A DNA stretch of 64,000 nt. Source: Nitrobacter sp035546855. Lineage in GTDB: Bacteria; Pseudomonadota; Alphaproteobacteria; Rhizobiales; Xanthobacteraceae. The notes under the pieces were generated by a model that was not told the origin of the DNA, did no database searches, and worked only from the letters and a program-made list of their open reading frames with translations. Position numbers and translations under genes: made by a program. How positions within the stretch are numbered: position 1 is the first letter of the stretch; every line of letters starts with the position of its first letter. The stretch is taken from NCBI GenBank assembly GCA_035546855.1, contig DASZVY010000034.1:1-64000 (forward strand), in the 5' to 3' direction. This document shows positions 35,098 through 43,494 of the stretch, in pieces.

Positions 35098-35955
35098 TTA
35101 GTCATGGTTCGGCTTGCCGTCGCCGCGGGTGCGCGTCGCGAATTTGATGGCATCGATCATCTGGCGCGCGTCGTGCGCCAGATGCAGCGTCTCCCCGCCG
35201 TCGATGTACCATTCTTCGCCGGTGACGAATTTTCCAAGCGGAGAACTCAGGAAAATGATGGCGGCGGCGACGTCTTCGACGTCTCCCATTCGCCCCAGAA
35301 CGTTCCTGTTCAGCTTGAGCCACTGTTCGGGGGCGATCGGATAATGGCCCATGCCTTCGGTCTTGACGGTGCCCGGAGCCACGCAGTTCAGCCGGATGCC
35401 GAACTCGGCCCATTCAAAGGCCAGCGTCTTCATCATGCCGAGAACGCCGCCGCGCGCCGCGGCCGTATGCACAAAGCCGCTCAGGCCGGAGCGAATGCAA
35501 GCAGTCACGAAAACGATCGAGCCGCCATTGCCGAACATGAAGTGATCGGCGACGGCCTTGGTCATTTGCCACGATCCGATCAGGTTATTGCGGATCACGG
35601 CCTCGAACCCCTTGTTGTTGAGGTCGCGTGCCGGGCTAACGAACTGGCCGCCGGCATTGTTGACGAGAATATGCAACCCGCCGAACGTTTGCCGGATGCG
35701 CTGCATCGTCGCTTCGATCCCCTCGGGATCGCGGATGTCGGCCGAAATCGCCAGCGCTTCGCCGCCGGAGTCGCGAATCTCTTTGGCGCAGGATTCGATG
35801 GGTTCGCTGCGCCGTCCAAGGACGACCACGCGCGCACCGCATTGCGCCATTTCCAGCGCAGTCGCGCGGCCCATTCCCGTACCTCCGCCGGTCACGAGCG
35901 CGACCTGATCCTTTAAGAGATCGGGGGCAAAGCGCATTTTCGACATTTGAGGCAT
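35098..35955 (-). CDS. SDR-family oxidoreductase, PECR/2,4-dienoyl-CoA reductase-like
   Basis: 285 residues. The nucleotide-binding motif TGGGTGMG and NNAGG are present. The classical YxxxK is absent: the aligned segment reads FVHTAAARGGVLGM, as in peroxisomal trans-2-enoyl-CoA reductase (HSGAARAGV), and the segment after it (LAFEWAEFGIRLNCVAPG) also follows that subfamily. It is therefore likely to reduce an enoyl- or dienoyl-CoA with NADPH. Starts at 35955, 35946 and 35937 are all possible. Operator E is 33 bp upstream. Confidence 0.85.
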   Translation of the reverse strand: MPQMSKMRFAPDLLKDQVALVTGGGTGMGRATALEMAQCGARVVVLGRRSEPIESCAKEIRDSGGEALAISADIRDPEGIEATMQRIRQTFGGLHILVNNAGGQFVSPARDLNNKGFEAVIRNNLIGSWQMTKAVADHFMFGNGGSIVFVTACIRSGLSGFVHTAAARGGVLGMMKTLAFEWAEFGIRLNCVAPGTVKTEGMGHYPIAPEQWLKLNRNVLGRMGDVEDVAAAIIFLSSPLGKFVTGEEWYIDGGETLHLAHDARQMIDAIKFATRTRGDGKPNHD

Positions 35956-35987
35956 GGTCGGATTTCCAGTTGAACGGGCGCGGTCAT

Positions 35988-36003
35988 TCTAACAGATGTT
36001 AGA
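35988..36003. promoter_or_regulatory. Operator E of the proposed TetR regulon
   Basis: TCTAACAGATGTTAGA has perfect 7-bp arms with a GA spacer. It lies in the 145-bp divergent gap between the SDR (minus) and acyl-CoA dehydrogenase 3 (plus). On the minus strand the second arm again merges with a TAGAAT hexamer. Confidence 0.75.
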
Positions 36004-36073
36004 TTTCCGGAAAGGCCGCCGGAGACTCGCTTCGAACTGGTTATTTCGATCGTGAATGCTAAAGTAGCGCGTA

Positions 36074-36093
36074 TCGAACATCCGACTGTTAGA
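36074..36093. promoter_or_regulatory. Weak operator-like half sites before acyl-CoA dehydrogenase 3
   Basis: TCGAACA (36074-36080) and TGTTAGA (36087-36093) reproduce the two arms of the regulon motif but with a 6-bp spacer, ending 7 bp before the start codon. This may be a weak or decayed site. Confidence 0.35.
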
Positions 36094-36100
36094 GTGGCCG

Positions 36101-37279
36101 ATGACTGCGCAAACTGACGGCACGCCGACCGGCTCGATTTATTTTGGGGAGGAGCACGAACTGCTTCGGACGCAGGTCCGGCGCTTCGTGGAAGAGGAGA
36201 TCAAGCCCCATGGTTTGAAGTGGGAGCAGGACGGCATGGTGCCGCGCGACGTGTTGCGGCGCATGGGCGAACTCGGCTTTTTCGGAATCCGCTACGCGGC
36301 CGAGTACGGCGGCTCCGGGATGGATACGCTGGCGACCGTCGTGCTTGCGGAAGAGTTGGGGCGGTCGACATTCTCGGGCGTCGCCATCACGGCGTTGGTT
36401 CACACCGATATGGCGTCGGTTCATATCTACAATTCCGATTCTCGGGATCTCAAGCAGCGTTTCATGCCGGACGTGATCGCCGGTCGCAAAATCGTTGCCG
36501 TGGGCGTGACGGAGCCCGGCGCGGGATCTGACGTCAAGAGCATTCGGACAACCGCGCGTCGCGACAGCGACAGCTATGTTCTCAACGGCAGCAAGCTGTT
36601 CATCACGAATGGCGTGCATGCCGATCTCTATTGCATCGCGGCGGTCACCAATCCTGATGCGCGACCGTCGCAGCGGCTGTCGATGATTCTCGTCGAGAAG
36701 GGAACGCCGGGCTTTCGCGTTGGCCGCGAACTCGACAAGCAGGGCTGGCGGTCTTCCGACACGGCCGAACTGGTGTTCGAGGATTGCCGCGTCCCCGCGA
36801 CGAGCCTGCTGGGGGAAGAGGGACGTGGCTTCTACGCCATCATGCGTAACTTCCAGAACGAGCGGATCGTCATTGGCGCGATGGCCATGGGAGAAGCGCA
36901 GGCCGCGATCGAACTGACGCTGGATTGGGTTACGCAGCGTCAGGCTTTCGGCGAACCGCTATGGGCCAAGCAGACCATTCGGCAGCGGATGGCGATGCTG
37001 GCCGCGAAAGTCGAGGCCGGCCGCCAACTGGTCTATCACGCGGCATGGCTCGCCTCGCGCGGGGTCGATGCCACCAAGGAAGTCTCGATGGTGAAGGCCT
37101 ATTGCGGCGAGCTTGTCAACGAAGTGATGTATCACTGTCTCCAGTTCCATGGAGGTATGGGATACATGCGTGAAAGTACGATCGAGCGCATGTCGCGCGA
37201 TGCGCGGGTCCAGAACATCGGTGGCGGTGCGACGGAAGTGATGCTGGAAGAGGTCGCCAAGCGCATGACCGGTGCTTGA
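36101..37279 (+). CDS. Acyl-CoA dehydrogenase (3)
   Basis: 392 residues. It has the acyl-CoA dehydrogenase motifs VGVTEPGAGSDV, RQAFGEPLWAKQ and FHGGMGYMRESTIERMSRDAR; the Glu in the RES segment takes the usual catalytic-base position. It is divergent from the SDR gene across operator E. With dehydrogenases 1 and 2, this gives three paralogues in 10 kb, suggesting successive or alternative desaturation steps. Confidence 0.92.
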   Translation: MTAQTDGTPTGSIYFGEEHELLRTQVRRFVEEEIKPHGLKWEQDGMVPRDVLRRMGELGFFGIRYAAEYGGSGMDTLATVVLAEELGRSTFSGVAITALVHTDMASVHIYNSDSRDLKQRFMPDVIAGRKIVAVGVTEPGAGSDVKSIRTTARRDSDSYVLNGSKLFITNGVHADLYCIAAVTNPDARPSQRLSMILVEKGTPGFRVGRELDKQGWRSSDTAELVFEDCRVPATSLLGEEGRGFYAIMRNFQNERIVIGAMAMGEAQAAIELTLDWVTQRQAFGEPLWAKQTIRQRMAMLAAKVEAGRQLVYHAAWLASRGVDATKEVSMVKAYCGELVNEVMYHCLQFHGGMGYMRESTIERMSRDARVQNIGGGATEVMLEEVAKRMTGA

Positions 37280-37320
37280 CGGATTTGCCTGCTGTTTCTC
37301 CGGAGCAGGCGTGGCCGCAA

Positions 37321-38073
37321 CTACCTTCTCGCAACGCCGTCGAAAATCAGCAGCTCCGTGCGCCGCGCGAGTTTGCGCACGTCCTCCTTCCTGCTGAAGC
37401 TGAACCATTCGACGGTCCAGTTGAGCGATCCCAGCACGAATATACGGAGCGGAACGATTTCGATGTCGGCGCGGATCTCGCCGGCCCGCCGGGCATCGAG
37501 AAACAGCCGATCCCAATATTTGGCGTAGGCGCGGCGCAGCGGCCGATGCCGTTTTTTGAGATGTTCGGGAAGCTGCCCATAGATACGGATGTTCGCGGAG
37601 GTGAAGTCGCTCGCTTCCAGCAAGCCTGCCAGATGCGTTTCAATGGCGAGACCGATCCGCCGGCGGTGCGAGACGTCGCCGGCCCTTTTCAAAGCCGCCT
37701 TGACGGCTTCGAAAATTCCGTGAAGGCCACGGTCGAGAACTTCGTCGAGGATCGCTTCCTTCGAATCGAAATAATAATAAATGCTGCCGGCCTTGATTTT
37801 GGCCATGCCGGCGATTTGGCGTAGCGTCGTGGCGGAATAACCCTGCTGCCGAAAGAGCTTCGCGGCCGCCTCGAGGATGGTGTCGCGGGATTTCTCGGAT
37901 TTTGAGACCGGTGTGCCGTTCGTTGCTGTCGCGCCGATATCATCTTCGCTGGCGGACGACTTGCGGATTTTTCGGCGTATCGGCAAGGGCGATCGGGCTC
38001 GCGCTGCTACTTTTCGCTTTCGATACGCGGATCCTGTGGCTATTAGCGTACGCCGCGTCGGGTGGGTGCTCAA
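37321..38073 (-). CDS. TetR/AcrR-family regulator of the CoA-catabolic region (proposed)
   Basis: 250 residues if TTG 38073 is used. The helix-turn-helix domain starts at SRDTILEAAAKLFRQQGYSATTLRQIAGMAKIKAGSIYYYFDSKE, roughly residues 60-105. The first 55 residues are basic and Ser-rich and may not be translated; a later TTG is possible and no ATG is available in frame. The C-terminal half would bind the inducer, by analogy an acyl-CoA. It is the only regulator gene within the 23-38 kb catabolic region and the natural candidate to bind the TCTAACA/TGTTAGA sites. I found no copy of the site in front of its own gene. Confidence 0.85.
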   Translation of the reverse strand: MSTHPTRRTLIATGSAYRKRKVAARARSPLPIRRKIRKSSASEDDIGATATNGTPVSKSEKSRDTILEAAAKLFRQQGYSATTLRQIAGMAKIKAGSIYYYFDSKEAILDEVLDRGLHGIFEAVKAALKRAGDVSHRRRIGLAIETHLAGLLEASDFTSANIRIYGQLPEHLKKRHRPLRRAYAKYWDRLFLDARRAGEIRADIEIVPLRIFVLGSLNWTVEWFSFSRKEDVRKLARRTELLIFDGVARR

Positions 38074-38221
38074 AATACCTCGGTCTCGTCAATAAGAGCG
38101 GCAAGGATAGTTTGTCGGATCGAATCTAGGCGAAAATTCCGCTGTGCGCTACTGTCCGATCAATCCGCGACGCCGGGCGTTGATCCCGGTAGAGCCACCT
38201 GCAGAAAATAGGAACTGGTCC

Positions 38222-39406
38222 ATGGCATCGGAGTCGTCAATAGTGACCGCGCAAGCGATGCTTCCGGACGATGGAACGTCCGGCGCGCTGGTGGGGCGCG
38301 TCTGGCTGCCGGAAGTTGCGGGGCCCGCCGTCGTCGCCGTCAGGAGCGACGGGGTTTTCGATGTCACCGCGCGCGTCCCGACGGTGAGCGCACTGTGCGA
38401 TGTCGACGATCCGGCGGACGCGTTGAGGCAGACTGAAGGCAGGCGGATCGGCGATCTCGCAGCGATTGTCGCGAACACGCCGCCCGATCGTCGTGACGCG
38501 ACGAAGCCATGGCTGCTGGCGCCGCTCGATCTTCAGGTGCTGAAGGCCGCCGGCGTCACCTTCGCAATTTCGATGCTGGAGCGGGTGATCGAGGAGCGGG
38601 CGCGCGGGAATCCCGCATCCGCCGAGGCGATCCGCAAGGAGGTGGTGCGGCTGGTGGGCGACGACCTGTCCCGGTTGAAGCCGGGATCGGCCGAGGCGAT
38701 GCGGCTCAAGCAAGTGTTGGTCGAACAGCAGGCCTGGAGCCAATATCTCGAAGTCGGTATCGGTCCCGACGCGGAGGTGTTCACCAAGGCGCCGGTGCTG
38801 TCCGCCGTCGGCACCGGAATGGATGCCGGCCTGCATCCGAAGTCGACCTGGAATAATCCGGAGCCGGAGGTGGTGCTCGCTGTTTCAGGCCGCGGCCGCA
38901 TCGTCGGCGCGACGCTCGGCAACGATGTCAACCTGCGCGACTTCGAAGGCCGTTCCGCCCTGCTGCTCTCCAAGGCCAAGGACAACAACGCATCCTGCGC
39001 GATCGGCCCGCTGCTGCGCCTTTTCGACAGGAGTTTCTCGCTCGATGACGTGCGCAAGATGCACGTCGATTTAACGGTGCGAGGGGAGGACGGCTTCGAG
39101 CTCAGCGGTCGTTCGTCGATCGCGCAGATCAGCCGCGACCCCGCCGACCTCGTCGCGCAGACGATCGGGCCGGTGCATCAATATCCCGATGGCTTCGCGC
39201 TGTTCCTCGGCACCATGTTCGCGCCGGTGAAGGACAGGGATGTGCCGGGGCAAGGCTTCACCCACAAACCCGGCGACATCGTCACGATCGCAGCGCCGCA
39301 ACTCGGTCGGCTCGTCAATCGCATGCGTCCGAGCGACGAATGCGAGCCGTGGACGTTCGGCATCTCGGCGCTCATGAAAAACCTGGCGGCGCGCAAGGTG
39401 CTTTGA
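38222..39406 (+). CDS. Fumarylacetoacetate hydrolase (FAH) family protein
   Basis: 394 residues. The C-terminal FAH-type domain has the metal-ligand pattern NNPEPEVVLAV (two Glu) and GNDVNLRDFEGR (Asp), and a long N-terminal domain precedes it, as in 2-keto-3-deoxy-sugar-acid dehydratase-like members. These enzymes hydrolyse or dehydrate 2-oxo acids with a divalent metal. ATG 38222 is used; the frame is open to 38144 but those residues are not family-like. It is divergent from the TetR gene and convergent with the helicase gene. Membership of the TetR regulon is not supported by any operator. Confidence 0.87.
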   Translation: MASESSIVTAQAMLPDDGTSGALVGRVWLPEVAGPAVVAVRSDGVFDVTARVPTVSALCDVDDPADALRQTEGRRIGDLAAIVANTPPDRRDATKPWLLAPLDLQVLKAAGVTFAISMLERVIEERARGNPASAEAIRKEVVRLVGDDLSRLKPGSAEAMRLKQVLVEQQAWSQYLEVGIGPDAEVFTKAPVLSAVGTGMDAGLHPKSTWNNPEPEVVLAVSGRGRIVGATLGNDVNLRDFEGRSALLLSKAKDNNASCAIGPLLRLFDRSFSLDDVRKMHVDLTVRGEDGFELSGRSSIAQISRDPADLVAQTIGPVHQYPDGFALFLGTMFAPVKDRDVPGQGFTHKPGDIVTIAAPQLGRLVNRMRPSDECEPWTFGISALMKNLAARKVL

Positions 39407-39443
39407 TCCGGAGACCGCGGATGCCAATCCCGGCGGAGAGGCT

Positions 39444-42400
39444 TCAAAACAGGCTGAGTTGCTGTGCCGGCCTGCGTTTCCGCCCGGCCGCGCCATCGCT
39501 GATCGTCAGGTCCGCCGCGATCTCCTTGAGGAACGGCGAAGGCGGCGGCGCGCGCACCGCGCCGCGCCAGAACCGCTCGGCCGCGCGCGTCAGGAACAGC
39601 CTGTCCTTGGCGCGGGTCATGGCGACGTAGAACAGCCGCCGTTCCTCGGCCGCCGCTTGGTCGTCGTCCGGTGTCGCCGCGTCGTCCCACGAAAACGGCA
39701 CCAGCCCGGCCTCGAGCCCGACGACGAACACGACCGGAAACTCCAGCCCCTTGGCCGCGTGCATGGTCGCGAGCAGGACACGGTCGGCGCGCGCGTCGCG
39801 GAAATCGGCCTCGGTGGACAGCGCCACCGCCTCCGCGAACCGGGCCGGATCGCCAGCGACCGAATCCGATGCGGCGAGCGCAGTGAGCCAGCCGCGGGCC
39901 TCGGCCAGCGCGGCCGCGTCGGCTTTCTCCGCCCTGCGGGCGTTCTCCGCCGCTTGCCCGATGCGCGCGGGAAGGTTCATTTCCTCCGGTGTGTCCAGCC
40001 CATCAAGGATCGCCGTCACGCCGGGATGGCCGGCGATGGGAGCGGGCGAGCTTTTCATGAACGGAATGCCGGTGCGGTCGAAGGCGGCCCGCAGCGCCGC
40101 CGCCTGCGCGTCGGTGCGATAGAGCACGGCGCAATCGGCGAAGCCGAGCGGCCGGCCGCCGCCGGCATCGGCGCCGTTGCGGTTGGCCGCGAGGAGATCG
40201 TGTCCGCCGAGCAGGCTTTCGATGGTGGCTGCAACGAAGTCCGCTTCCGCCGCCTCGTCCGCCGCCGCATGGGTCACGATCGGCTGGCCCATCGGACGGC
40301 TGATGTCCGCGGATGCTGCGCCGATGAAGCCCGCCGCCGCCGTCACGATGGTGCCGGTCGAGCGGTAGTTGCGCGTGAGCCTCAAGGTGCGGGCGGAAGG
40401 GAAATCCCGCTGGAAGCGGGCAAAGCAGGCGGCATCGGCGCCGCGAAAGCCGTAGATCGCCTGATCGGGATCGCCGATCACGCAGAGCCGGCCGCCGTCG
40501 CCGGCGATCAGCCGCAACAGGCGGTATTGCTGCTCGTCCACGTCCTGAAACTCGTCGGCGACGACGTGCGGGAAGCGCGCCTGCCACGCGGCGGCGACCG
40601 TCGCGTCCGTCTCCAGAAGATCGGCCGACAGCACCACGAGGTCGTCGAAGTCGACGAAGCCCCGCGCGCGGCCGAGCCGGTCGAGCACGGCGCGCGCGTG
40701 TGCCGCCTCGTCCGAGCCGCTCGCGCCGGTGCGCTTGAGCACCGAGACGGCCCGGAGCAGGCGGGCGGCGCGCGTCTCGCTGACGCCCATCGCTTCGGCC
40801 AGCGCCGCCGTGCGCTCCGCTTCACCAGCGACGCGAACGTCCGCGCCGAGACCGCCGCGGCCGGCATGCGCCCGCAGGATCGCAAGGCCCAGCGAGTGGA
40901 AGCTGTGCACCGCCACCTCCCGCGCCTCCGCGCCGAGCAGTCCGGCGAGCCGTGTCCGCAGTTCCTCGGTCGCCTTGCGGGTGAAGGTGATGGCAAGGCA
41001 CGCTCCCGCCGCCACGCCACGCTCGCGCATCAGATGGGCGATTCGGTGGGTGAGCATGCGTGTCTTGCCGGATCCGGGCCCGGCAATCACCATCAGCGGT
41101 CCGTCGACGGCTTCCGCGGCGCGTGCCTGATCAGGGTCGAGACCGGCGAGAACGCCGCTGCGTTCCGAGGGCTGCATCGCGGGGGCTTCAGGGGGCGCCG
41201 GTTCGTCTACCGGGGTCTCTTTCGCCTTGGGTTTCGCCCGGCGTGCGCGGCTGGACAGCGGCGCGTCGAACAGCATCCGGTTTCCGGCGAGGCGGTCGAT
41301 CTCGCTGTCCTCGAACAGACGGATGACGCCATATTCGCCGTCATAGCCGGCCTGACGGATGACCGCGCCGGAACGCAGCCGCGTCACCGCCTCGCCGAGC
41401 AGCGGATGGACCTTCGCCACATCCTCGACGGCCAGCTCTTCCAGCAAGGCAAGCTCTGGCCCGAGCACGGCGATCGTGCGGTCATAGGTGTGGGACACGG
41501 CTTTCGAGGCGACGCCGCTGCCGACGATCTCCGAGAGGATCTCGGGCAGGGGCACCAAGCTCGTCACCGCGCCCGCCGTCGCCGGCGGCACGGCCTCGGC
41601 CTCGCTGCGGTCCGCGAGCGCCTCGATGCGATGGGCTACGCCCACAGTGACGGGCCGCCCGCAGACCGGGCAACGGCCGCCGAGCGCGAGCGTTTCCTTG
41701 GGGTCGAGCCGCACGCCGCAGGCGCGGTGTCCGTCCAGATGGTACTTGCCCTCTTCGGGGAAGAACTCGACCGTGCCGACATAGCCGTCGCCGGTCTCGA
41801 GCGCGCGGCGGATGGAAAAATAGTCGGGCTCGCAGGAAAAGCGCGTCGCCTCGCGACCGAGCTTGCCGGGCGAATGGGCGTCCGAATTGGAGGTGAGACG
41901 GAAGCGGTCGAGCGCGGAGAGGCGCCAGTTCATGGCCGGATCGGACGACAGCCCAGTCTCCACCGCGAAGATGTGCCCGGCGAGGTCGCCGTAGCATTCC
42001 TCGATGGAGTCGAAGCCAGATTGCGAGCCGAGCGCCGCGAACCATGGCGTCCAGATGTGGGCGGGGACGAGATAGGACTCCGGCCCGGATTGCAGCGTGA
42101 TCTCCAGCAGGTCGCGCGAGTCGAGCCCGAGGATCGGGCGTCCGTCGGAAGCGATGTTGCCGATGCGGCCCAGCGCCGCCGCCAGCCGGTTCGCGGCGTC
42201 GAGATCGGCCGCATAGATCAGGTGATGGATTTTTCGGGTCTTCTCGCCCTTCTTGTAGATGGTCGAGATCTCGGTGGACAGCATGAAGGAGACCGGCCGC
42301 CGGCAGGCCGGCGGCAGGGTCTCCAGGAGCGCCGTCTCGATGTCGGGCCGCAGGCGGAAGAGTCCGTTGCCTTCGGCCACCAGCTTGTCCTTGATTTCGG

Positions 42401-42548
42401 CGAGCCAGGCCGGATGCACGCAGTCGCCGGTGCCGACCACCCGCACGCCCTTGCGCGCCGCCCACCAGAACAGGTGCTCGAGATCGAGATCCCGGCTCGT
42501 GGCGCGGGAATATTTCGAGTGGATGTGCAGGTCGGCGTGGAAGGTCAT
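39444..42548 (-). CDS. EndoQ-like PHP nuclease fused to UvrD/Rep-type helicase
   Basis: 1034 residues. Residues 1-430 form an EndoQ-like PHP domain: HADLHIHSKYS at the start, TGDCVHPAW, TEIS, PAHIWTPWF, SNSDAHSPGKLG, then a Zn-finger with Cys277 and the CPVC pair (293, 296). EndoQ cuts 5' to deaminated bases. A Pro/Lys-rich linker (about 435-465) leads to a complete superfamily 1A helicase: Walker A GPGSGKT (490-496), TFTRKATEEL, DEFQD, GDPDQAIYGFRG, RNYRS, MHAAKGLEF and VAMTRAKDR near the C-terminus. It probably nicks damaged DNA and unwinds from the nick. It is a single-gene unit. Confidence 0.9.
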   Translation of the reverse strand: MTFHADLHIHSKYSRATSRDLDLEHLFWWAARKGVRVVGTGDCVHPAWLAEIKDKLVAEGNGLFRLRPDIETALLETLPPACRRPVSFMLSTEISTIYKKGEKTRKIHHLIYAADLDAANRLAAALGRIGNIASDGRPILGLDSRDLLEITLQSGPESYLVPAHIWTPWFAALGSQSGFDSIEECYGDLAGHIFAVETGLSSDPAMNWRLSALDRFRLTSNSDAHSPGKLGREATRFSCEPDYFSIRRALETGDGYVGTVEFFPEEGKYHLDGHRACGVRLDPKETLALGGRCPVCGRPVTVGVAHRIEALADRSEAEAVPPATAGAVTSLVPLPEILSEIVGSGVASKAVSHTYDRTIAVLGPELALLEELAVEDVAKVHPLLGEAVTRLRSGAVIRQAGYDGEYGVIRLFEDSEIDRLAGNRMLFDAPLSSRARRAKPKAKETPVDEPAPPEAPAMQPSERSGVLAGLDPDQARAAEAVDGPLMVIAGPGSGKTRMLTHRIAHLMRERGVAAGACLAITFTRKATEELRTRLAGLLGAEAREVAVHSFHSLGLAILRAHAGRGGLGADVRVAGEAERTAALAEAMGVSETRAARLLRAVSVLKRTGASGSDEAAHARAVLDRLGRARGFVDFDDLVVLSADLLETDATVAAAWQARFPHVVADEFQDVDEQQYRLLRLIAGDGGRLCVIGDPDQAIYGFRGADAACFARFQRDFPSARTLRLTRNYRSTGTIVTAAAGFIGAASADISRPMGQPIVTHAAADEAAEADFVAATIESLLGGHDLLAANRNGADAGGGRPLGFADCAVLYRTDAQAAALRAAFDRTGIPFMKSSPAPIAGHPGVTAILDGLDTPEEMNLPARIGQAAENARRAEKADAAALAEARGWLTALAASDSVAGDPARFAEAVALSTEADFRDARADRVLLATMHAAKGLEFPVVFVVGLEAGLVPFSWDDAATPDDDQAAAEERRLFYVAMTRAKDRLFLTRAAERFWRGAVRAPPPSPFLKEIAADLTISDGAAGRKRRPAQQLSLF

Positions 42549-42695
42549 GATGCGGCGCCATTCGTCTTGCGGACGGAATGCGAAGATTCTTCAATCCCTT
42601 GATAGCATGCGGCAACAGGGACGGCTCCCAAGGAAAGCGTGCAAATCACAGCATTCAAAGTAGCGCGGCAGCGGCACCGTCAGTCGGTTGATTTG

Positions 42696-42745
42696 GACCA
42701 TATAATGGTCTAAATCTCTCAGAGAATTGGACCTCCAAATGGTCC
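42696..42745 (+). promoter_or_regulatory. Promoter/operator of the vapBC-type module
   Basis: An inverted repeat GACCAT-ATA-ATGGTC (42696-42710) contains a perfect TATAAT (42701-42706) as a -10 candidate; I see no good -35. A second copy of the half sites, GGACC and GGTCC (42729-42733, 42741-42745), follows, with a small TCTCT-C-AGAGA palindrome between. This is the usual layout for autoregulation by the antitoxin or the toxin-antitoxin complex. Confidence 0.6.
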
Positions 42746-42761
42746 GGAGAGGAGCAGGGTC

Positions 42762-43019
42762 ATGCAGGTCCCCGTAACCGAGGCCAAGGGGCAGTTGACG
42801 GAACTGGTCCGGCGCGCCGAGGCGGGAGACGAAATCATCCTGACTCGGCACGGCCATGCCGCCGTGCGGCTGGTGCCGGTCAAGACCGCGCCTGACCGGA
42901 AATCCCGCCGGGCGCTGCTAGAGGCGGTGCGGGCATCTGCCGCCGCGAAGGCGACGGCTGGACCGAGCGCCGCGCGCAGCCAAGATTTTCTCTATGCCGA
43001 TGACGGCCTGCCCGGATGA
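42762..43019 (+). CDS. Type II antitoxin, Phd/YefM family
   Basis: 85 residues. The N-terminal DNA-binding fold VPVTEAKGQLTELVRRAEAGDEIILTRHG is typical of Phd/YefM antitoxins. The C-terminal tail (RSQDFLYADDGLPG) would thread into the toxin. A GGAGAGGAG site lies 7 nt upstream of ATG 42762. Its stop overlaps the toxin ATG by 4 bp (ATGA), which couples their translation. Confidence 0.9.
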   Translation: MQVPVTEAKGQLTELVRRAEAGDEIILTRHGHAAVRLVPVKTAPDRKSRRALLEAVRASAAAKATAGPSAARSQDFLYADDGLPG

Positions 43020-43399
43020 TCGCCGTCGATACGTCCGCGCTGATGGCGATTGTCCTGAACGAAACTGAGGCGGATGCCTGCGCTGGGGCGCTTGAGGCTG
43101 AGGATCGCCTGTTGATCTCCGCCGCCACCGTGGCCGAGGCATTGATCGTTGCTGCGCGACGCAACGTTGGCGAAGAGATGGCCAGGTTGGTCGATGGGCT
43201 TGGCCTTGAGATCGTCAGCGTAACACCCGCATCGGCGCGGCGCGTCGCCGGGGTTTACGCGAAATGGGGGAAGGGCGTTCACCCCGCCTCGCTGAATTTC
43301 GGCGACTGCTTCGCCTACGAAGTGGCGAAGGAGCATGAATGCCGGTTGCTCCATGTGGGCGAAGATTTCACACGGACGGATGTCGAGGGCGTATTTTGA
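43016..43399 (+). CDS. vapC: VapC-type PIN-domain ribonuclease toxin
   Basis: 127 residues with the PIN-domain acidic set: Asp5 (AVDTSALMA), Glu41 (ATVAEALI), Asp97 (NFGDCFAYEVAK) and Asp117/Asp122 near the C-terminus. VapC toxins cleave specific tRNAs or rRNA and are neutralised by the partner antitoxin encoded immediately upstream. All catalytic residues are present, so the module looks intact. Confidence 0.9.
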   Translation: MIAVDTSALMAIVLNETEADACAGALEAEDRLLISAATVAEALIVAARRNVGEEMARLVDGLGLEIVSVTPASARRVAGVYAKWGKGVHPASLNFGDCFAYEVAKEHECRLLHVGEDFTRTDVEGVF

Positions 43400-43494
43400 A
43401 GATCCATGGGGGCGGGGATTCGCGGCACACGTCGCGAGCGGGATGACAGCCTTATCTGGTATCGATCGCGCAGCACGCGCGGAATCGCTGCTAT

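Noticed and set aside
38074..38221. TetR operator in front of the TetR and FAH genes
   Set aside because: I looked for TCTAAC/GTTAGA words in this divergent gap and found none, so autoregulation through that motif is not claimed.
39459..42602. A 1047-codon open frame antisense to the EndoQ-helicase gene
   Set aside because: It mirrors the real gene, has Arg/Gly/Ala-rich low-complexity sequence and no recognisable motif; long antisense frames are common at this GC content.
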